A stretch of 47,242 bases of DNA from an uncultured Verrucomicrobiota bacterium (lineage in GTDB: Bacteria; Verrucomicrobiota; Verrucomicrobiia; Limisphaerales; CAIQOK01), in assembly GCA_903873415.1 (NCBI GenBank), contig CAIQOK010000037.1:1-47242 (forward strand). Direction: 5' to 3'. A program made the translations under genes and the position numbers. Below are positions 8,201 to 16,577 of this stretch, one piece after another (the stretch's first letter is position 1; each line of letters opens with the position of its first letter). The notes under the pieces are model-generated. The model had not been told where the DNA came from, ran no database searches, and saw nothing but the letters and a program-made list of their open reading frames with translations.

Positions 8201-9288
8201 TCGCCCACCCGCCCCGCGGGTAAAACCCGGCGTTGCTCATCGACCACCAGCAAACCGTAATTGGGGAGCGGATAACCGATGCTGACAGGTTGGCCTGGAT
8301 GCAACTCCGCCAAGCTCGCAGAGACGCAGGCTTCCGTGGGACCGTAGGTGTTAAAAACCCTAACACCCGGACGGCTCAGACGTTGCGCCAATGCGGACGG
8401 GCAGGCCTCGCCACCCAGGTTCACAAGCCTTACGCCCCGCGGCAGTTCCGGCAGAATCCCCATCAATGTTGGCACGGCGTGAATCACGCTAATGCCCTGC
8501 TCCAAGAGCGCCTGAACCACTTGATCAGGATCTCCGACCACCTCGGGTGGCGCCACCCAAAGCGTGGCGCCGACAAGATAGGCTATCCAAATTTCCTCAA
8601 ACGACATGTCGAAGGCGACGGAGAATCCCTGATAAACCCGGTCCTCTTCCCGAACTCCGAGCAGGGTGTTTTCCGCCCGCAGGAAATGACAGATGCTGCG
8701 GTGGCTAATGACGATGCCTTTGGGCTGCCCCGTGGAACCAGATGTGTAAATCACGTAGGCCGGGTCGTCCGAAGCTGCGCGGGGGCCCGACGGCAGATCC
8801 TCTTCCATCTGCAAATCTTCCAAAGCCCAGACCGGCACGGATATTTGTTTGAGTCGCGGCAGCCATTGGCGGCAGGTGACCAGGCCACGCGCTTGAGCTG
8901 ACTTCAGACAGGTCTCAATCCGGTCCACGGGAGTATCGGCATCAAAGGGCAGCCAGGCGGCGCCGCTTTTGGTGATGCCAGCCTGCGCGATCAGCAAATC
9001 CGCCCCACGGGGAAGAAACAGCCCGCAAACCGTCCCGGGCCCCGCTCCACGGCTTGCCAGAGCCGCACCCACAATGTCGCTGCCGGAATCCAGTTCGCCG
9101 TAAGTCACGACCCGCCCCCTCCAAATCAAAGCGGGCTGCAAGGGCCGCCTCCGTGCGGTGAACGCTAAAACATCAGAGAGACACTCGCTGAGCAGAAGAT
9201 TCGGCCGCCGGGATCCGCGCAACACAGATGGCTCAAGCGCAGCCGCAATCAGGGGCGGGGCGGGCGGGGTTGAATCGCAATTTTTCAC
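5266..9288 (-). CDS. Pls-like nonribosomal peptide synthetase: adenylation, carrier and membrane acyltransferase-like domains
   Basis: A 1,340-residue single-module synthetase. The adenylation domain (about 1-520) has A3 YTSGSTGQPKG (181-191), A4 FDMSFEEIW (226-234), A5 NTYGPTE (313-319), A7 LTGDL (402-406), A8 GRADNQVKIRGFRVELDE (419-436) and the A10 lysine K510. A carrier domain follows, with the phosphopantetheine serine in LGGHSL (Ser569). There is no condensation or thioesterase domain. The C-terminal half has six hydrophobic segments separating three left-handed beta-helix (hexapeptide) domains, the architecture of epsilon-poly-L-lysine synthetase and TIGR02353-type proteins. It probably makes an isopeptide-linked amino-acid oligomer or transfers one amino acid. 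The GTG start at 9288 has a predicted promoter just upstream. Confidence 0.87.
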   Translation of the reverse strand: MKNCDSTPPAPPLIAAALEPSVLRGSRRPNLLLSECLSDVLAFTARRRPLQPALIWRGRVVTYGELDSGSDIVGAALASRGAGPGTVCGLFLPRGADLLIAQAGITKSGAAWLPFDADTPVDRIETCLKSAQARGLVTCRQWLPRLKQISVPVWALEDLQMEEDLPSGPRAASDDPAYVIYTSGSTGQPKGIVISHRSICHFLRAENTLLGVREEDRVYQGFSVAFDMSFEEIWIAYLVGATLWVAPPEVVGDPDQVVQALLEQGISVIHAVPTLMGILPELPRGVRLVNLGGEACPSALAQRLSRPGVRVFNTYGPTEACVSASLAELHPGQPVSIGYPLPNYGLLVVDEQRRVLPAGRVGELCVFGPGLALGYLGRPDLTSEKFVDNPAAQNSDEEQMYLTGDLARIEPGGPAYCLGRADNQVKIRGFRVELDEIAAVLTRQSGVTAAAVVIRSLGGLDQIVGFAVVPENHRLTPGGLRQRLAAELPPYMVPVHVELVADLPRLLSGKADHAVLRGLPLTVAAPPTEEELEPRDQDEAFLFAALRRLFPGHQLRPEADFFADLGGHSLLAARLVSNLRGDRLYAGFSVQEIYRERRLDGIARAMSKVRLQKPEADGAPRAETPLCRRLLCGLAQAAVIPFFILMHMADWLAPFFVYHYLTGDPSDSIGRAVMWALGTFLLAQLANFAIAVAGKRWLAGSLPAGRFPLWGVTYFRWWLAGKFSELPDLHWLAATPWMPLYLRALGAKVGRDVMVDTLTLGAPELLRIDDGVSIGSFVNIENARVEGGWLILGPVHLERNAVVDSYAVLENDTRLGLGARLGGLSALAAGREIPAGEIWEGSPARQSLEMVEPLPARPEITPLRHAVHALGFAASAVVVAVLFFLPTFPAFMLIDWLDAHWLDIFEANVQPLSAFGLVFLLAVPAATLFVGLTLCLTAGLRWGLPKQTAGMFSIHSPAFWRKKFMALILDSSLQVLHGLYASVFAPLWLRLLGAKVGANAEVSTAEGMIPELLSLGADSFVADGALLGDEEVRGGWMILKPTRIGNRSFVGNGAYVSDGAMVPDDVLIGVQTRVPANARLQSGQIWMGSPPLLLPAREQLEGFAERLTFRPSRRRRAARATIEALRIVLPLAAVIATGYLIVILIMPLAAREGWGLAVAGALALAGCLYGLTSFLVVVALKWLLIGRYRPHAAPMWTPFVWISEAVTNLYESLAVRNFLDMLRGTPLLPWALRLLGARIGRGVYLNTTDLTEFDCVRIGDEAELNAWCGPQTHLFEDRVMKIGRVDIGARVTVGARSIILYNTRVGDGVRLGPLSLVVKGEELPPGTAWEGAPAASGRRS

Positions 9289-9650
9289 GTCTTCCGTCTG
9301 TTAATCCGGCTCCGGAGATTCGAACAACGCCAAACTCAATCACTGGCATCGATCCCTCGGGTGTTAAAACCAAGACGCCTACAATTGGAGGAAGGTTACG
9401 GGGCGATATGTGAAACTTGAAGACCGGCGGTGGAGTTCGACAACAGGTCAGATGACCTTTGATCAGTGTTCACGAGGAAAAACCACCTTCTTCCCGATAC
9501 GGTTGAACCGACTGAACACGCCAATGACACCCGCTTTGCGCAGCGCATTGCCCCACTTTTGGAACAACCCGCAGACCGGACTGACCGGGGACAAACCAAG
9601 GTGATTGGAATCCGGTGATCAACAAGGCCCGGCGGAAGAATGATTTTTTA
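9289..9650. other. Intergenic region between the Pls-like gene and lepB
   Basis: No credible gene was seen on either strand. It contains the predicted promoter of the Pls-like gene at 9299-9327 and a perfect 6-bp inverted repeat, AGGTCA-GA-TGACCT, at 9445-9458 that could be an operator. A segment with a TTCGAA-like core at 9319-9324 does not fold as a tRNA. Confidence 0.5.
9299..9327 (-). promoter_or_regulatory. Predicted promoter of the Pls-like synthetase
   Basis: On the minus strand: TTGTTC (9327-9322), a 17-bp spacer and TTAACA (9304-9299), then 10 nt to the GTG start at 9288. This is another case of a -10 box almost touching the start codon. Confidence 0.4.
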
Positions 9651-10223
9651 CTACCGGATAACCAAGCCCAGCAAATTAGCACGAGGCACCGGACCGTAAA
9701 CACGGCTGTCGAGACTCTGCCACCGGTTGTCGCCCATGACGAAAAACTGTTCCGGACCGCATGTGAATTTCTCCTCATGAATCCGCCTTCCAGTGAAAGT
9801 CGACATCCGGGGTGCCAGGTAAGGCTCGTCCAAAGGCCGCCCGTTCACATTCACTTTCCCCTCATTTAAATGCACCGTCTCTCCGGGCATCGCGATGATG
9901 CGTTTCACGGCGATGACCCCATCCGTGGGGTCCTTAAGCACAACAATGTCTCCTCGGTGCGGCGAGTGCATATGAAGAATCCAGCGGTTGAGAAAGTAGT
10001 GATCCGCGTTCCTGAGCGTGGGCAGCATACTCACGCCTTGAACCTCCACGGTCTGGAGAAAATAGTGGCTGATCACCAGATAACTGCCCACCGCCAAGGC
10101 GGCAACCACCAACGCATGGCAGATCTGCGAAAACCAGGGAACCGGGCGGGAACGAATCTGAGCACCGACATTGTCGGAACTGGGAGCCACAACCTTTTCG
10201 CCGGGAGCAATGTATAATTCCAT
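9651..10223 (-). CDS. lepB: Signal peptidase I
   Basis: Membrane-anchored serine-lysine protease that removes signal peptides of exported proteins. From the ATG at 10223 the product has 190 residues: one membrane segment (ALVVAALAVGSYLVISHYF, about 37-55), the catalytic serine in GVSMLPTL (Ser65), the general-base lysine in AVKRIIAMPGE (Lys107), and the conserved MGDNRWQSLDSRVYGPV box. The frame extends upstream to 10286 (MWLFFAWRSLAKEQ...), a possible longer start, but the shorter form fits the family better. It is divergent from clpB. Confidence 0.9.
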   Translation of the reverse strand: MELYIAPGEKVVAPSSDNVGAQIRSRPVPWFSQICHALVVAALAVGSYLVISHYFLQTVEVQGVSMLPTLRNADHYFLNRWILHMHSPHRGDIVVLKDPTDGVIAVKRIIAMPGETVHLNEGKVNVNGRPLDEPYLAPRMSTFTGRRIHEEKFTCGPEQFFVMGDNRWQSLDSRVYGPVPRANLLGLVIR

Positions 10224-10391
10224 ATCGTCAATGTCTTGCCTGCTCTGTTCTTTAGCCAAACTACGCCACGCAAAAAACAGCCACAAGCATTGGGTCTTAG
10301 GGGGAGTTACGGAACCGGATCAGGGATTCCCCCGGGATCTGGGCCGCGGCTTGACCCGGGGATGCAGGCTGGGAGCGGCACCAAACTTCAC

Positions 10392-10419
10392 TTGACGAAG
10401 CAGGCCGACAGACTATGAA
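10392..10419 (+). promoter_or_regulatory. Predicted promoter of clpB
   Basis: TTGACG (10392-10397), a 16-bp spacer and TATGAA (10414-10419), then only 6 nt to the ATG at 10426. Transcription would start at or next to the A of the start codon. I saw no CIRCE or other heat-shock operator. Confidence 0.45.
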
Positions 10420-10425
10420 GTAGTC

Positions 10426-13023
10426 ATGCAACTGGAAAAGCTCACCCTAAAATCACAAGAAGCCTTGCAGGAGGCTCAACGACTGGCCCGGGCGTCTTCA
10501 CATCAGCAGATGGATGGCGAGCATTTGCTGCTGGCACTCCTCAGCCAGGATCAAAGCCTGGTCCCTGCGGTGCTGGGCAAATTGGGTGTTCAAACCCCCG
10601 CCCTGACGGGCGAACTGGAACGCGAACTGGGCCGCCGGCACAAGGTCCAAGGCACCACCGATGTTTTCCCCAGCGCCGCTTTGCGCCAAGCACTGGAAAC
10701 GGCCCAGGCCGAAGCCGCCAAACTCAAGGACGATTATGTCAGCACTGAGCATCTGCTTCTGGGACTCCTGGCCAAACCCGATGCGTCGCTGGAAAAAATC
10801 CTCCAAACCCACGCGTTGAAGCGGGACAAGGTTCTCAAAGCGCTCGCGGACCTGCGGGGCAACCAGCGGGTGAGCGATCCGGAGCCCGAAGCCAAGTTCC
10901 AAGCACTCGAAAAATATGGCCGCGACCTCACGGCTCTGGCCCGCCAGGGAAAGATCGACCCGGTCATCGGCCGCGACGAAGAAATCCGCCGCGTGATGCA
11001 GGTGCTGACCCGGCGCACAAAGAACAATCCCGTGCTCATCGGTGAACCGGGCGTGGGCAAAACCGCCATCGCCGAGGGCCTGGCCCGGCGCATTGTCAGC
11101 GGCGACGTGCCCGAATCTCTCAAAAACAAACAGCTCGTGGCCATGGACCTGAGCGCCATGATCGCCGGGGCCAAATACCGCGGAGAGTTCGAGGACCGCC
11201 TCAAAGCCTTCCTCAAAGAGATTTCTTCCAGCGAACGCCGCATTTTGCTGTTCATCGACGAACTGCACACTCTGGTCGGGGCGGGTGCGGCCGAGGGCGC
11301 CACCGATGCGGCAAACATCATGAAACCCCAACTGGCACGAGGCGAACTGCGCTGCGTCGGCGCCACCACGCTTGATGAATACCGCAAACACATCGAAAAG
11401 GACCCGGCCCTCGAGCGCCGCTTCCAGCCCGTCCCGGTGGCGGAACCGACCGTGGAGGCCACCATCGCGATCCTCCGCGGCTTGAAGGAACGCTACGAGG
11501 TGCATCATGGAGTCCGCATTCAGGACGCCGCCCTCGTGGCCGCCGCCACCCTCTCGCATCGCTACATCGCCGACCGTTTCCTGCCCGACAAGGCAATCGA
11601 CCTGGTCGACGAGGCGGCCTCGCGCATCAAAATGGAACTGGATTCCAAGCCGACCGAGCTGGACCAACTGGACCGGCAGATTCTGCAACTGGAGATTGAA
11701 CGCGCCTCGCTTGCGAAGGAAAAAGACACAGCCAGCCGCGAGCGCCTGCACAAAATCGAAGTCGAACTGGCCAACCTTAAGGACAAATCCAAAGCCCTCA
11801 CTGCCCAATGGCAGAATGAAAAAGCAGCGGTCAATGCGGTGAGCATTGTCCAGTCCCAGCTCGAACAGGCAAAGCTCGAACTTGAACAGACCCGGCGGCG
11901 TGGCGACCTTTCCCGCTCGGCCGAGATCCAATACGGCCGCATTCCAGATCTGGAAAAGAAACTCTCGGCCATGGAAAAACAGCCCGCCCAGACTCCCCGC
12001 GCATCCCTGCTCCGCCAAGAGGTGACCGATGAGGACATCGCCCGGGTGGTAGCCGCCTGGACGCGCATTCCAGTGGCACGGATGCTGGAGGGCGAGCGGG
12101 AAAAGCTTGTGAACATGGAGCTGAGGCTCTCCCGGCGCGTCATCGGCCAGCGCCAGGCCCTCGCCGCCGTGGCGAATGCCGTGCGCAGATCCCGCAGCGG
12201 GTTGCAAGAGCCCGACCGCCCCATGGGCTCGTTCATCTTTCTGGGGCCAACCGGCGTGGGCAAGACCGAGACCGCCCGCGCCCTAGCCGAATTCCTCTTC
12301 GATGATGAAGCAGCGATGGTGCGCATCGACATGAGTGAATACATGGAGAAACACACCGTGGCCCGGCTCATTGGCGCCCCGCCGGGCTATGTGGGCTATG
12401 AGGAGGGCGGACAACTCAGCGAAGCGGTGCGCCGGCGCCCCTACGCGGTGATACTCTTCGACGAAATCGAAAAAGCCCACCACGATGTTTTCAACGTGCT
12501 CCTTCAGGTGCTCGACGACGGCCGGCTCACCGACGGCCAGGGCCGGACAATCGATTTCAAAAACACTCTTATCCTCATGACCAGCAACCTCGGTTCGCTG
12601 ATCATTCAGGACTATTTCATGGAAGGAAAAACCTCCGCCGGCTCGCGCCAGTCGATGGAAGACAAGGTTCTGGCCGAACTGAGACGGCATTTCCGCCCGG
12701 AATTTCTCAACCGCGTGGACGACACCATCCTCTTCCAAAGCCTCGACGAGGCGGAGTTGGGACAAATCGTGGATCTGCAGTTGGCGCGGGTGAAAAAACG
12801 GCTCGGCCTCCAAGGACTGGAAATCGCTATGGACGAGTCTGCCAAAAAACTCATCGCCAGCGAGGGTTACGATCCGCAGTTCGGTGCCCGTCCCCTCAAA
12901 CGGGCCATCCAGCAACATCTGCTCGACCCGCTGGCCAGCCGGCTTCTGGCCGGCCAATTCAAACCGGGCGATACCATCCAAGTGAGCACCGATGGCACCG
13001 GCCTGATCTTCAAGACCAATTAA
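10426..13023 (+). CDS. clpB: ATP-dependent chaperone ClpB
   Basis: Hexameric AAA+ disaggregase that works with DnaK to recover aggregated proteins. The 865 residues show the double Clp N-domain (1-145), a first ATPase with Walker A GEPGVGKT (206-213) and Walker B LLFIDELH, the coiled-coil middle domain (about 405-525, rich in Leu/Glu/Lys) that distinguishes ClpB from ClpA/C, and a second ATPase with Walker A GPTGVGKT (607-614) and [11 protein letters not shown]. The C-terminal domain carries the sensor-2 motif [11 protein letters not shown]. Full length with no defect. A 569-residue open frame on the opposite strand is a codon-usage shadow. Confidence 0.97.
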   Translation: MQLEKLTLKSQEALQEAQRLARASSHQQMDGEHLLLALLSQDQSLVPAVLGKLGVQTPALTGELERELGRRHKVQGTTDVFPSAALRQALETAQAEAAKLKDDYVSTEHLLLGLLAKPDASLEKILQTHALKRDKVLKALADLRGNQRVSDPEPEAKFQALEKYGRDLTALARQGKIDPVIGRDEEIRRVMQVLTRRTKNNPVLIGEPGVGKTAIAEGLARRIVSGDVPESLKNKQLVAMDLSAMIAGAKYRGEFEDRLKAFLKEISSSERRILLFIDELHTLVGAGAAEGATDAANIMKPQLARGELRCVGATTLDEYRKHIEKDPALERRFQPVPVAEPTVEATIAILRGLKERYEVHHGVRIQDAALVAAATLSHRYIADRFLPDKAIDLVDEAASRIKMELDSKPTELDQLDRQILQLEIERASLAKEKDTASRERLHKIEVELANLKDKSKALTAQWQNEKAAVNAVSIVQSQLEQAKLELEQTRRRGDLSRSAEIQYGRIPDLEKKLSAMEKQPAQTPRASLLRQEVTDEDIARVVAAWTRIPVARMLEGEREKLVNMELRLSRRVIGQRQALAAVANAVRRSRSGLQEPDRPMGSFIFLGPTGVGKTETARALAEFLFDDEAAMVRIDMSEYMEKHTVARLIGAPPGYVGYEEGGQLSEAVRRRPYAVILFDEIEKAHHDVFNVLLQVLDDGRLTDGQGRTIDFKNTLILMTSNLGSLIIQDYFMEGKTSAGSRQSMEDKVLAELRRHFRPEFLNRVDDTILFQSLDEAELGQIVDLQLARVKKRLGLQGLEIAMDESAKKLIASEGYDPQFGARPLKRAIQQHLLDPLASRLLAGQFKPGDTIQVSTDGTGLIFKTN

Positions 13024-13032
13024 TGGATGAGG

Positions 13033-13061
13033 AAAAACACCGCCTACCTGCCCGAAGGCGG
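13033..13061 (-). terminator. Possible rho-independent terminator of the TIM-barrel gene
   Basis: On the minus strand CCGCCT (13061-13056) pairs with AGGCGG (13045-13040), followed by TG and five T (13037-13033). It overlaps the last codons of the gene that stops at 13044 and lies in the narrow convergent gap with clpB. Confidence 0.45.
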
Positions 13062-14321
13062 CAGCAGAAACAAACGGCCTTGGCCTGCATCCATCGAAAG
13101 TTGAAGTCCAGGCATGTCCGGGCTGTCATCCAAAACAGGAGCTTCCATCCCGGTCTTGGGATCAACCTCTCTGACCGAGGCAGTTGCAGCGTCAAAGACC
13201 ACGGTGGGCCAGGCACTATAGGCAAAATGAAAGTTGTTGATCAACACCGCGCGGCGTCCGTCCTCGTGCACGAAATTGCCCACCAGATATTCCCCTTCGC
13301 TCAGCCCCTTCAAACCGCCGCCCCGCAAAAAGACAGCGGCATCCTGACCGGGCCGAATGCGAACAACCCCGGTGCTCCTGAGCCGCATCAGGGTCGGGCC
13401 GAAGTTCTTCAGGGTTCCATTAATCCTCCGAGCCTCGGCATAATGACGGGTCTTCCGGCCATCACGCGTGATGATCGCCCCCCCTTTTGGGAACTCAGCC
13501 CCGGCGGGAGTCCAATAGCAGAAATACATCACACCCCTCGCTCCGTAGGCCAGCGATGTGTAAACCTGCCAGCGAAGTTGCGCCTCGGTTGGATCGGTGT
13601 GCGGGCCGTAGGGCATCGCATTGAAAAAATTCCAGAAGGGAATCCCCGCAGCCAGTGAATGACGCCGCATCACCTCCAGATTCCGGCAGTAACCGTCCCG
13701 CCCGTCGGCGTCTGGACTGAATTGCGGATAGTGATCCATGCTCAACACGTCCGGCCCAACCTCGCGGATAAAACGGCCGACATATTCCTCGTAGTTGGTG
13801 GTGCCTAGCGCACCGGGGAAAGCAATGTCGGGAAACAGGTTGATGTAGCCCAGCTTTCCGGGACGGGCGGCGCGGATGGCATCGGTGGTTTCGCGCAAAC
13901 CGGCGAAGGCACCGACCTGAGGCTCATCCCCAAGAAAATAACCCCAGCAGGCACTGTTGGTGGGCAGGCGATCAGGTCTTTGTCCACCCAAGGAAACCAA
14001 CGCCTTGAGCTGATGCTTTTCACACAGTTCGAGCTGCCGGGCGATGGAATTGGAATTGTTCGCCCCGAAGATCCCGATGAGACAGGTGAAATTGGCCTGG
14101 GCGATTTCAGCATACCGTTCATCCAGATCCGGCGAGGCGGGCGGATCCACCCAAAGCCCAATGGCGAAGCGGTCCTGCACAAAACGGGCGGACCCGGCGG
14201 CCAGCGCTTGACCAACCAGAAGCCCAAAACAACCGATGAACAAAACAACACTCCCCACCCAATCGAGGCGGAAAGATTTCAGGGAGGCTTTGACCTTTCT
14301 TTTCAGGCTCAGGAGTGGCAA
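13044..14321 (-). CDS. Predicted exported TIM-barrel glycoside hydrolase-like protein
   Basis: A 425-residue protein with a basic N-terminus and one hydrophobic segment (VGSVVLFIGCFGLLVGQALAA, about 22-42), either a signal peptide or an anchor. The body resembles TIM-barrel glycosidases common in Verrucomicrobiota and Planctomycetota: CLIGIFGANN, a GYFLGDEPQ motif in which the Glu is a likely catalytic acid, VLSMDHYPQF, and GARGVMYFCYWTP. The last ~110 residues look like a beta-sandwich. I cannot assign a GH family or a substrate. It is convergent with clpB and there is no obvious partner gene. Confidence 0.6.
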   Translation of the reverse strand: MPLLSLKRKVKASLKSFRLDWVGSVVLFIGCFGLLVGQALAAGSARFVQDRFAIGLWVDPPASPDLDERYAEIAQANFTCLIGIFGANNSNSIARQLELCEKHQLKALVSLGGQRPDRLPTNSACWGYFLGDEPQVGAFAGLRETTDAIRAARPGKLGYINLFPDIAFPGALGTTNYEEYVGRFIREVGPDVLSMDHYPQFSPDADGRDGYCRNLEVMRRHSLAAGIPFWNFFNAMPYGPHTDPTEAQLRWQVYTSLAYGARGVMYFCYWTPAGAEFPKGGAIITRDGRKTRHYAEARRINGTLKNFGPTLMRLRSTGVVRIRPGQDAAVFLRGGGLKGLSEGEYLVGNFVHEDGRRAVLINNFHFAYSAWPTVVFDAATASVREVDPKTGMEAPVLDDSPDMPGLQLSMDAGQGRLFLLPPSGR

Positions 14322-14390
14322 TCAGGACCTAACTTAACCAGCCTTGCAGGCGCGTCAATATTTTCCAGACGGCGTTCCGTCTCTCCAGCC

Positions 14391-14419
14391 TTTTCATTAT
14401 TGCCGCCGCCCGCTTTAAT
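14391..14419 (+). promoter_or_regulatory. Predicted promoter of the TrmH-family gene
   Basis: TTTTCA (14391-14396), a 17-bp spacer and TTTAAT (14414-14419), then 6 nt to the GTG at 14426. Confidence 0.45.
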
Positions 14420-14425
14420 CGGAGT

Positions 14426-15244
14426 GTGGCGATTTTACAGATCAAGCCGGTTCAAGTCCTCGATGCGCCGGAACTGGCGCTGTACCTGACGCTCCGCCGA
14501 GTCGACGAACACGAACGGGCCGGAGTGCTGGTGGCGGCCAACGCGAAGGTAGTCAAACGCCTGCTTGCCAGCCGGTTTGCGGTCGAGTCAGCCCTGCTCA
14601 CCCCGGCCTGGCTGGAAAAACTCGCCCCTCTGCTCCGCGCCCGGCCCGAATCCGAAATCCCGGTCTACGTCGCCGAGCAAAAAGTGCTCGAAACCATTAC
14701 CGGCTACACCCTGCATCAAGGCGCTCTAGCCGTCGGCAAAATCCCGCCCCGGCCGGATTTGGAAACGCTTTTACAAAACTCTCCCCGTCCCCTGCTGCTG
14801 GCCGCCGTGGAAGGTATTGCCAGCGCCGAAAACCTCGGTGCCATTGTGCGCGGCTGCGCCGCCTTCGGCGCCCATTTCCTGATCATCGGCGAAACCTGCG
14901 GCAGCCCCTACCAGCGCAGGGCCGTTGCGGGCTCAATGGGCACCCTCTTTGAACAACCGGTCGTGCAAGTGGAAAGTCTGACGGCGACACTGACAGACTT
15001 GCGGTCCCGGGGCATTCACTGCCTCGCAGCCCACCCTCGCAAGGATGCCAAGAAACTCTCGGCGGTGGATCTGCGAAGCGACTGCTGCCTGGTGTTCGGC
15101 GCCGAAGGGCCGGGCCTTACCCCCGCCGCGCTGGCGGCCTGCGACGACATGGTGGAAATCCCGATGCCCTCGCATATGAATTCACTCAACGTGGCGGCCG
15201 CCTCGGCGGTGTTCCTCTATGAAGCCACCCGGCAACGGGGCTGA
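14426..15244 (+). CDS. SpoU/TrmH-family RNA 2'-O-ribose methyltransferase
   Basis: A 272-residue SPOUT enzyme methylating tRNA or rRNA ribose. All three SpoU motifs are present in the C-terminal half: motif 1 EGIASAENLGAIVRGCAAFG with the conserved Asn and Arg, motif 2 LVFGAEGPGL, and motif 3 IPMPSHMNSLNVAAASAVFLYE, which form the trefoil-knot SAM site. The N-terminal ~110 residues form the usual substrate-binding domain. Translation appears to start at GTG 14426. It is a single gene between two gaps. Confidence 0.88.
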   Translation: MAILQIKPVQVLDAPELALYLTLRRVDEHERAGVLVAANAKVVKRLLASRFAVESALLTPAWLEKLAPLLRARPESEIPVYVAEQKVLETITGYTLHQGALAVGKIPPRPDLETLLQNSPRPLLLAAVEGIASAENLGAIVRGCAAFGAHFLIIGETCGSPYQRRAVAGSMGTLFEQPVVQVESLTATLTDLRSRGIHCLAAHPRKDAKKLSAVDLRSDCCLVFGAEGPGLTPAALAACDDMVEIPMPSHMNSLNVAAASAVFLYEATRQRG

Positions 15245-15443
15245 AATGGTTTAATTCCGCCTTTCCACCGGCATCATCCCACCATCAAAAAGAACCCGGG
15301 CAAACGACCACTCCTAAAAATCAAGACCCTCTTCCATTTTCACGCCCCGTGACATGGAACTCATTGACTGTTGATGCCGGGTTCCCAACAATCAACCCAA
15401 TCAATTTGATTTTTGAACCAAAGCCGGCCCGCGCCATCCTGAA

Positions 15444-16577
15444 ATGACCCACGCACTGCAGATCGAGTCTTGCCCTCAGACCCCACGCCATATCAACCGG
15501 TTTCTAAAGGTCAGCTACAACATCTACCGCAAAGACCCGCATTGGGTCGCGCCACTGCTCATTGACTCGAAGCAAATCTTCTCCCCGGCCAACCCGCTGT
15601 TCCAGCACGCCGACATCCAACTCTGGATCGCCCGCCGAAACGGGCGCGATATCGGCCGGATCGCCGGCATCGTGGACCATCACCATAACTCCACCCATCA
15701 GGACCGCTGCGCGTTTTTCGGATTTTTCGAATGTGAAAACAATTCGCACACCAGCCGGCAGCTCTTTGCGGCCGCCCTGGATTGGGCCCGTAACAAAGGC
15801 ATGCAGCGCGTGCTCGGCCCGATGAACCCGACCAGCAACGACGAATGCGGACTGTTGGTGGATGGATTCGACAGTCCGCCGCAGTTGATGATGACCTACA
15901 ACCCGCGCTACTACGAAGCGCTGGTGACTGCCGAAGGGTTTACGAAAGCCAAGGACCTTCTAGCCTACCATGTCGATGTGGGCGGCTGTCCGCGCGAGCG
16001 GCTGAATCGCATCGCGGCCAAGACCCGCCGAAAAAACCCCGGGTTCAGCTTCAAAACCGTCTGCCGCAAATCGCTCGCCACCGACCTGCCCAAGATCAAA
16101 GAGATCTATAACGCAGCCTGGGAAAAAAACTGGGGGTTCGTCCCCATGACGGACGGGGAAATCGACTTCCTGGCCGACCGCCTCAAACCCCTCTTGACCA
16201 AGGGGTTGGTCTGGATAGCGGAGACAAAGGAAGAGCCCGTGGGTTTCCTGCTGGCTCTGCCGGATTTCAACGAGGCCCTCAAACCCCTGCGCGGCAGGTT
16301 GTGGACAAAAAACGTCCTTAGCCTGATCCCCTACGCCCTCGGGCTCAAGCTGCCGGCCGGCTGCCGCATCGTAACCCTCGGCGTCAAAGAAGCGTATCGG
16401 AACCGCGGCATCGAGGCGGTGATGCTGGCAGAATGCCTGACCACGTGCCTGCGACTCGGGTTCAAACAGGCGGAAGCCTCTTGGGTTCTGGAGGACAACC
16501 TCATGATGCGCCGCTTACTCCACCCCTTCGGCGGCCGGGTCTACAAGACCTACCGGATTTACGAGCGCGGAGTTTGA
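15444..16577 (+). CDS. GNAT-like protein of the YghO type
   Basis: A 377-residue protein resembling the YghO family of GNAT-related proteins. Recognisable parts are YRKDPHWVAPLLIDSKQ near the N-terminus, RCAFFGFFECENN, MQRVLGPMNPTSNDECGLLVDGFDSPPQLMMTYNP, and a C-terminal acetyltransferase-like segment (VTLGVKEAYRNRGIEAVML) in which the Arg-rich loop may bind acyl-CoA. The family's reaction is not well established. It is convergent with a PAP2 phosphatase gene, overlapping it by 19 bp, so a shared role in lipid metabolism is only suggested by position. Confidence 0.65.
   Translation: MTHALQIESCPQTPRHINRFLKVSYNIYRKDPHWVAPLLIDSKQIFSPANPLFQHADIQLWIARRNGRDIGRIAGIVDHHHNSTHQDRCAFFGFFECENNSHTSRQLFAAALDWARNKGMQRVLGPMNPTSNDECGLLVDGFDSPPQLMMTYNPRYYEALVTAEGFTKAKDLLAYHVDVGGCPRERLNRIAAKTRRKNPGFSFKTVCRKSLATDLPKIKEIYNAAWEKNWGFVPMTDGEIDFLADRLKPLLTKGLVWIAETKEEPVGFLLALPDFNEALKPLRGRLWTKNVLSLIPYALGLKLPAGCRIVTLGVKEAYRNRGIEAVMLAECLTTCLRLGFKQAEASWVLEDNLMMRRLLHPFGGRVYKTYRIYERGV

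Noticed and set aside
9301-9400. Possible tRNA on the minus strand (TTCGAA core near 9319)
   Set aside because: The flanking bases do not form a T-arm stem or an acceptor stem, and there is no anticodon arm.
10498-12207. 569-codon open frame opposite clpB
   Set aside because: It lies wholly antisense to a perfectly conserved ClpB and its translation has no known motif. Such frames arise from GC-rich codon bias.
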